Source: an uncultured Prevotellaceae bacterium
GTDB taxonomy: Bacteria; Bacteroidota; Bacteroidia; Bacteroidales; Bacteroidaceae
Assembly (NCBI GenBank): GCA_946624335.1
Contig: CAMOSA010000048.1
Span: 1-14,245 of the forward strand
Length of the DNA stretch: 14,245 bases
Reading direction: 5' to 3'
Shown: piece after piece, positions 13,111 through 14,245 of the stretch
Layout: each line of letters opens with the position of its first letter
Numbering within the stretch: the stretch's first letter is position 1
Position numbers and translations under genes: made by a program
The notes under the pieces: model-generated
What the model saw: the letters and a program-made list of their open reading frames with translations, nothing else
What the model was told of the DNA's origin: nothing
Database searches by the model: none

Positions 13111-14025
13111 TCACAAATTTACCGCTAAGAAAGGGCGCATCTCTTCGGGGGTGCGCCCTCGTCGTCGGGCATAGTCGAGGAGCTGATCCTCACCGATGGG
13201 ACCGACGTCGAAATAACGAGCCTCGGGGTGCGAGAGCATCAGGCCGCTGACGCTGGCATGGGGGAGCATGGCGCCATGCTCGGTCAGGCGGATGCCGATG
13301 GCTGAGAAGTCGATGAGACGGTCGAGGTCGAAGTTGAGACTCTGGTCGGGAAGACTCGGATAGCCTACGGCAGGACGTATGCCCTGGAAACGCTCGGCGT
13401 GGAGGTCGTCGATGGACAGCGACTCGTCGGGGGCATAGCCCCAGTAGTATCTCCTGATGGCTTGGTGGGCGCGCTCCGTGGCAGCTTCGGCCAGACGGTC
13501 GGCCAGCGTCTGGCAGAGCAGGTGACGGTAGGCGTCGCCATCAGGTGTGCCCTCAGCATAGAGATGCTCGATGGCGCTGTCCGCACAGGCGGCAAAGATA
13601 CCGATACGGTCCTGGAGACCTTCGGCATTGACGGGCCGCAGGAAGTCGGACAGGCACAGGCACTCGCGGCCCTGCTGGCGCAGGAAGGAGAGGCGCGACA
13701 GAGACGTGTGAGCGTGATCGGCGATGATGACATCGTCGCCGTCGCTGTTACAGTCAAAGAGACCGAAGCGGACATACGTGCGGAAGCCTTGAGCCGCCAG
13801 CGACGTCAGCATAAGCATGGCTTCCTTGTGCAGCTGCATAGCCTCAGAGGCCTTGGCACGCTCCTCCGCGGCAAAGGAGGACAGCCACAGGCCACGGCAA
13901 CTGTCGCAGTCATGGATCTGGGCAATACCGGAAAAACGTGACGGGAGGCGCCAGACATGAAAGAAATAGTGCCAGTTGATAAACGGCACAACCTCATTGA
14001 TAGTGTAATGCAGTGTCTGTATCAC
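13111..14025 (-). CDS. Stand-alone cobalamin-dependent methionine synthase activation domain
   Basis: A 304-residue protein matching the C-terminal, S-adenosylmethionine-binding reactivation domain of MetH. Diagnostic stretches are INWHYFFHVW (16-25), RPAVGYPSLPDQ (217-228, the RPAxGYP AdoMet-binding motif), IGIRLTEHGAMLPHASVSG (243-261) and YFDVGPIGEDQLLDYARRRG (271-290). By family, it rescues oxidised cob(II)alamin methionine synthase by reductive methylation; the catalytic MetH modules must be encoded elsewhere. It starts with GTG at 14025; no in-frame ATG lies upstream before the repeat island. No -7 promoter motif is visible in the 220 bp upstream. Its 3' end converges with the 923-residue gene, with 17 bp between stops. 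Confidence 0.9.
   Translation of the reverse strand: MIQTLHYTINEVVPFINWHYFFHVWRLPSRFSGIAQIHDCDSCRGLWLSSFAAEERAKASEAMQLHKEAMLMLTSLAAQGFRTYVRFGLFDCNSDGDDVIIADHAHTSLSRLSFLRQQGRECLCLSDFLRPVNAEGLQDRIGIFAACADSAIEHLYAEGTPDGDAYRHLLCQTLADRLAEAATERAHQAIRRYYWGYAPDESLSIDDLHAERFQGIRPAVGYPSLPDQSLNFDLDRLIDFSAIGIRLTEHGAMLPHASVSGLMLSHPEARYFDVGPIGEDQLLDYARRRGRTPEEMRPFLAVNL
13132..13159. terminator. C(UUCG)G tetraloop hairpin at the convergent gene junction
   Basis: On the plus strand, AGGGCGCATCTC pairs with GGGGTGCGCCCT across the loop TTCG, giving a 12-bp stem (two G-U pairs) closed as C-UUCG-G, an exceptionally stable tetraloop. It lies 38 bp after the stop codon of the 923-residue gene and inside the last codons of the convergent activation-domain gene. 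On the minus strand the stem is followed by TTTCTT. It may terminate or stabilise the 3' end of the plus-strand transcript; no U-tract follows on that strand. Confidence 0.5.
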
Positions 14026-14050
14026 CTTAACCTTAATCTTTAATCCTAAA

Positions 14051-14245
14051 ACTCTCCACTCTCAACTTTCCGCTCGGCTTTGCCGCTTCGCTCTGCGAAG
14101 AACTTTCACCTCTCCGCTCGGCTTTGCCGCTTCGCTCAACTTTCAACTCTCACCTCTCACCTCTCAATTTTCAATTTTCAACTCTCCGCTCGAGCTCTGC
14201 TCGCTTCGCTCTGCGAAGAACTTTCAACTCTCCACTCTCCGCTCG
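14051..14245. repeat. Heptamer/hairpin repeat island (continues past the window)
   Basis: Gene-free and running off the window. It keeps a 7-bp phase, for example TCAACTT, TCAACTC, TCACCTC (twice), TCAATTT (twice) at 14135-14183; TCAACTT is the reverse complement of the AAGTTGA unit after xylB. Interspersed are exact copies of a 25-bp block starting TCCGCTCGGCTTTGCC (14069-14093 and 14113-14137) and of a 25-bp block CGCTTCGCTCTGCGAAG... (14084-14108 and 14202-14226). The latter contains the hairpin CTTCGC-TCT-GCGAAG. No ORF of note on either strand. Confidence 0.9.

Noticed and set aside
13399..13941. 180-residue plus-strand frame opposite the activation-domain gene
   Set aside because: No motif, and the minus-strand frame carries conserved MetH activation motifs throughout.
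14051..14245. Transposon or insertion sequence end
   Set aside because: No transposase, terminal inverted repeats or target duplication are visible in the window; only tandem and hairpin modules.

Overview
The window looks like a chromosomal segment of a Bacteroidales bacterium, most likely Prevotellaceae. The signs are promoters with the Bacteroidetes -7 motif TAnnTTTG (TATCTTTG occurs exactly four times at the right place), A-rich translation starts without Shine-Dalgarno boxes, DUF4369 and DUF3472 proteins, a secretion-tail-like C-terminus, the fungal-like ketol-acid reductoisomerase, and an acyl-ACP thioesterase beside ilvC. Coding regions are GC-rich and the gaps AT-rich. No tRNA, rRNA, CRISPR array, transposase or phage gene was seen.

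Layout. (1) 1-2511: the 3' end of an acyl-ACP thioesterase gene, a convergent secreted alpha/beta hydrolase resembling feruloyl/cinnamoyl esterases, and divergent ilvC with its own promoter and a clean terminator. (2) 2544-4389: a promoter, a 52-residue unknown protein and, overlapping it by 8 nt, an RluA-type pseudouridine synthase with a 330-residue N-terminal extension. (3) 4497-7510: a promoter, then xylB (xylulokinase) and xylA (xylose isomerase), which convert xylose to xylulose 5-phosphate. (4) 7511-8047: a 537-bp gene-free gap of strong hairpins and degenerate 7-bp repeats. (5) 8048-13093: a tightly packed same-strand run of five genes: an FtsB/DivIC-like division protein, a four-helix membrane protein, a 1-acyl-glycerol-3-phosphate acyltransferase, a DUF4369 lipoprotein, and a 923-residue secreted DUF5077/DUF3472/discoidin-like protein. 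(6) 13111-14025: on the minus strand, a stand-alone methionine synthase reactivation domain. (7) 14048-14245: another heptamer and hairpin island running off the window.

Most genes are housekeeping or sugar metabolism. The secreted esterase and xylBA both fit life on arabinoxylan (inference). The least explained content is the family of 7-bp-periodic, hairpin-punctuated islands found three times within about 8 kb: at the xylB stop codon, after xylA, and upstream of the methionine synthase activation gene. They share sequence modules with one another. The 923-residue protein and the N-terminal half of the pseudouridine synthase are the least characterised coding regions.
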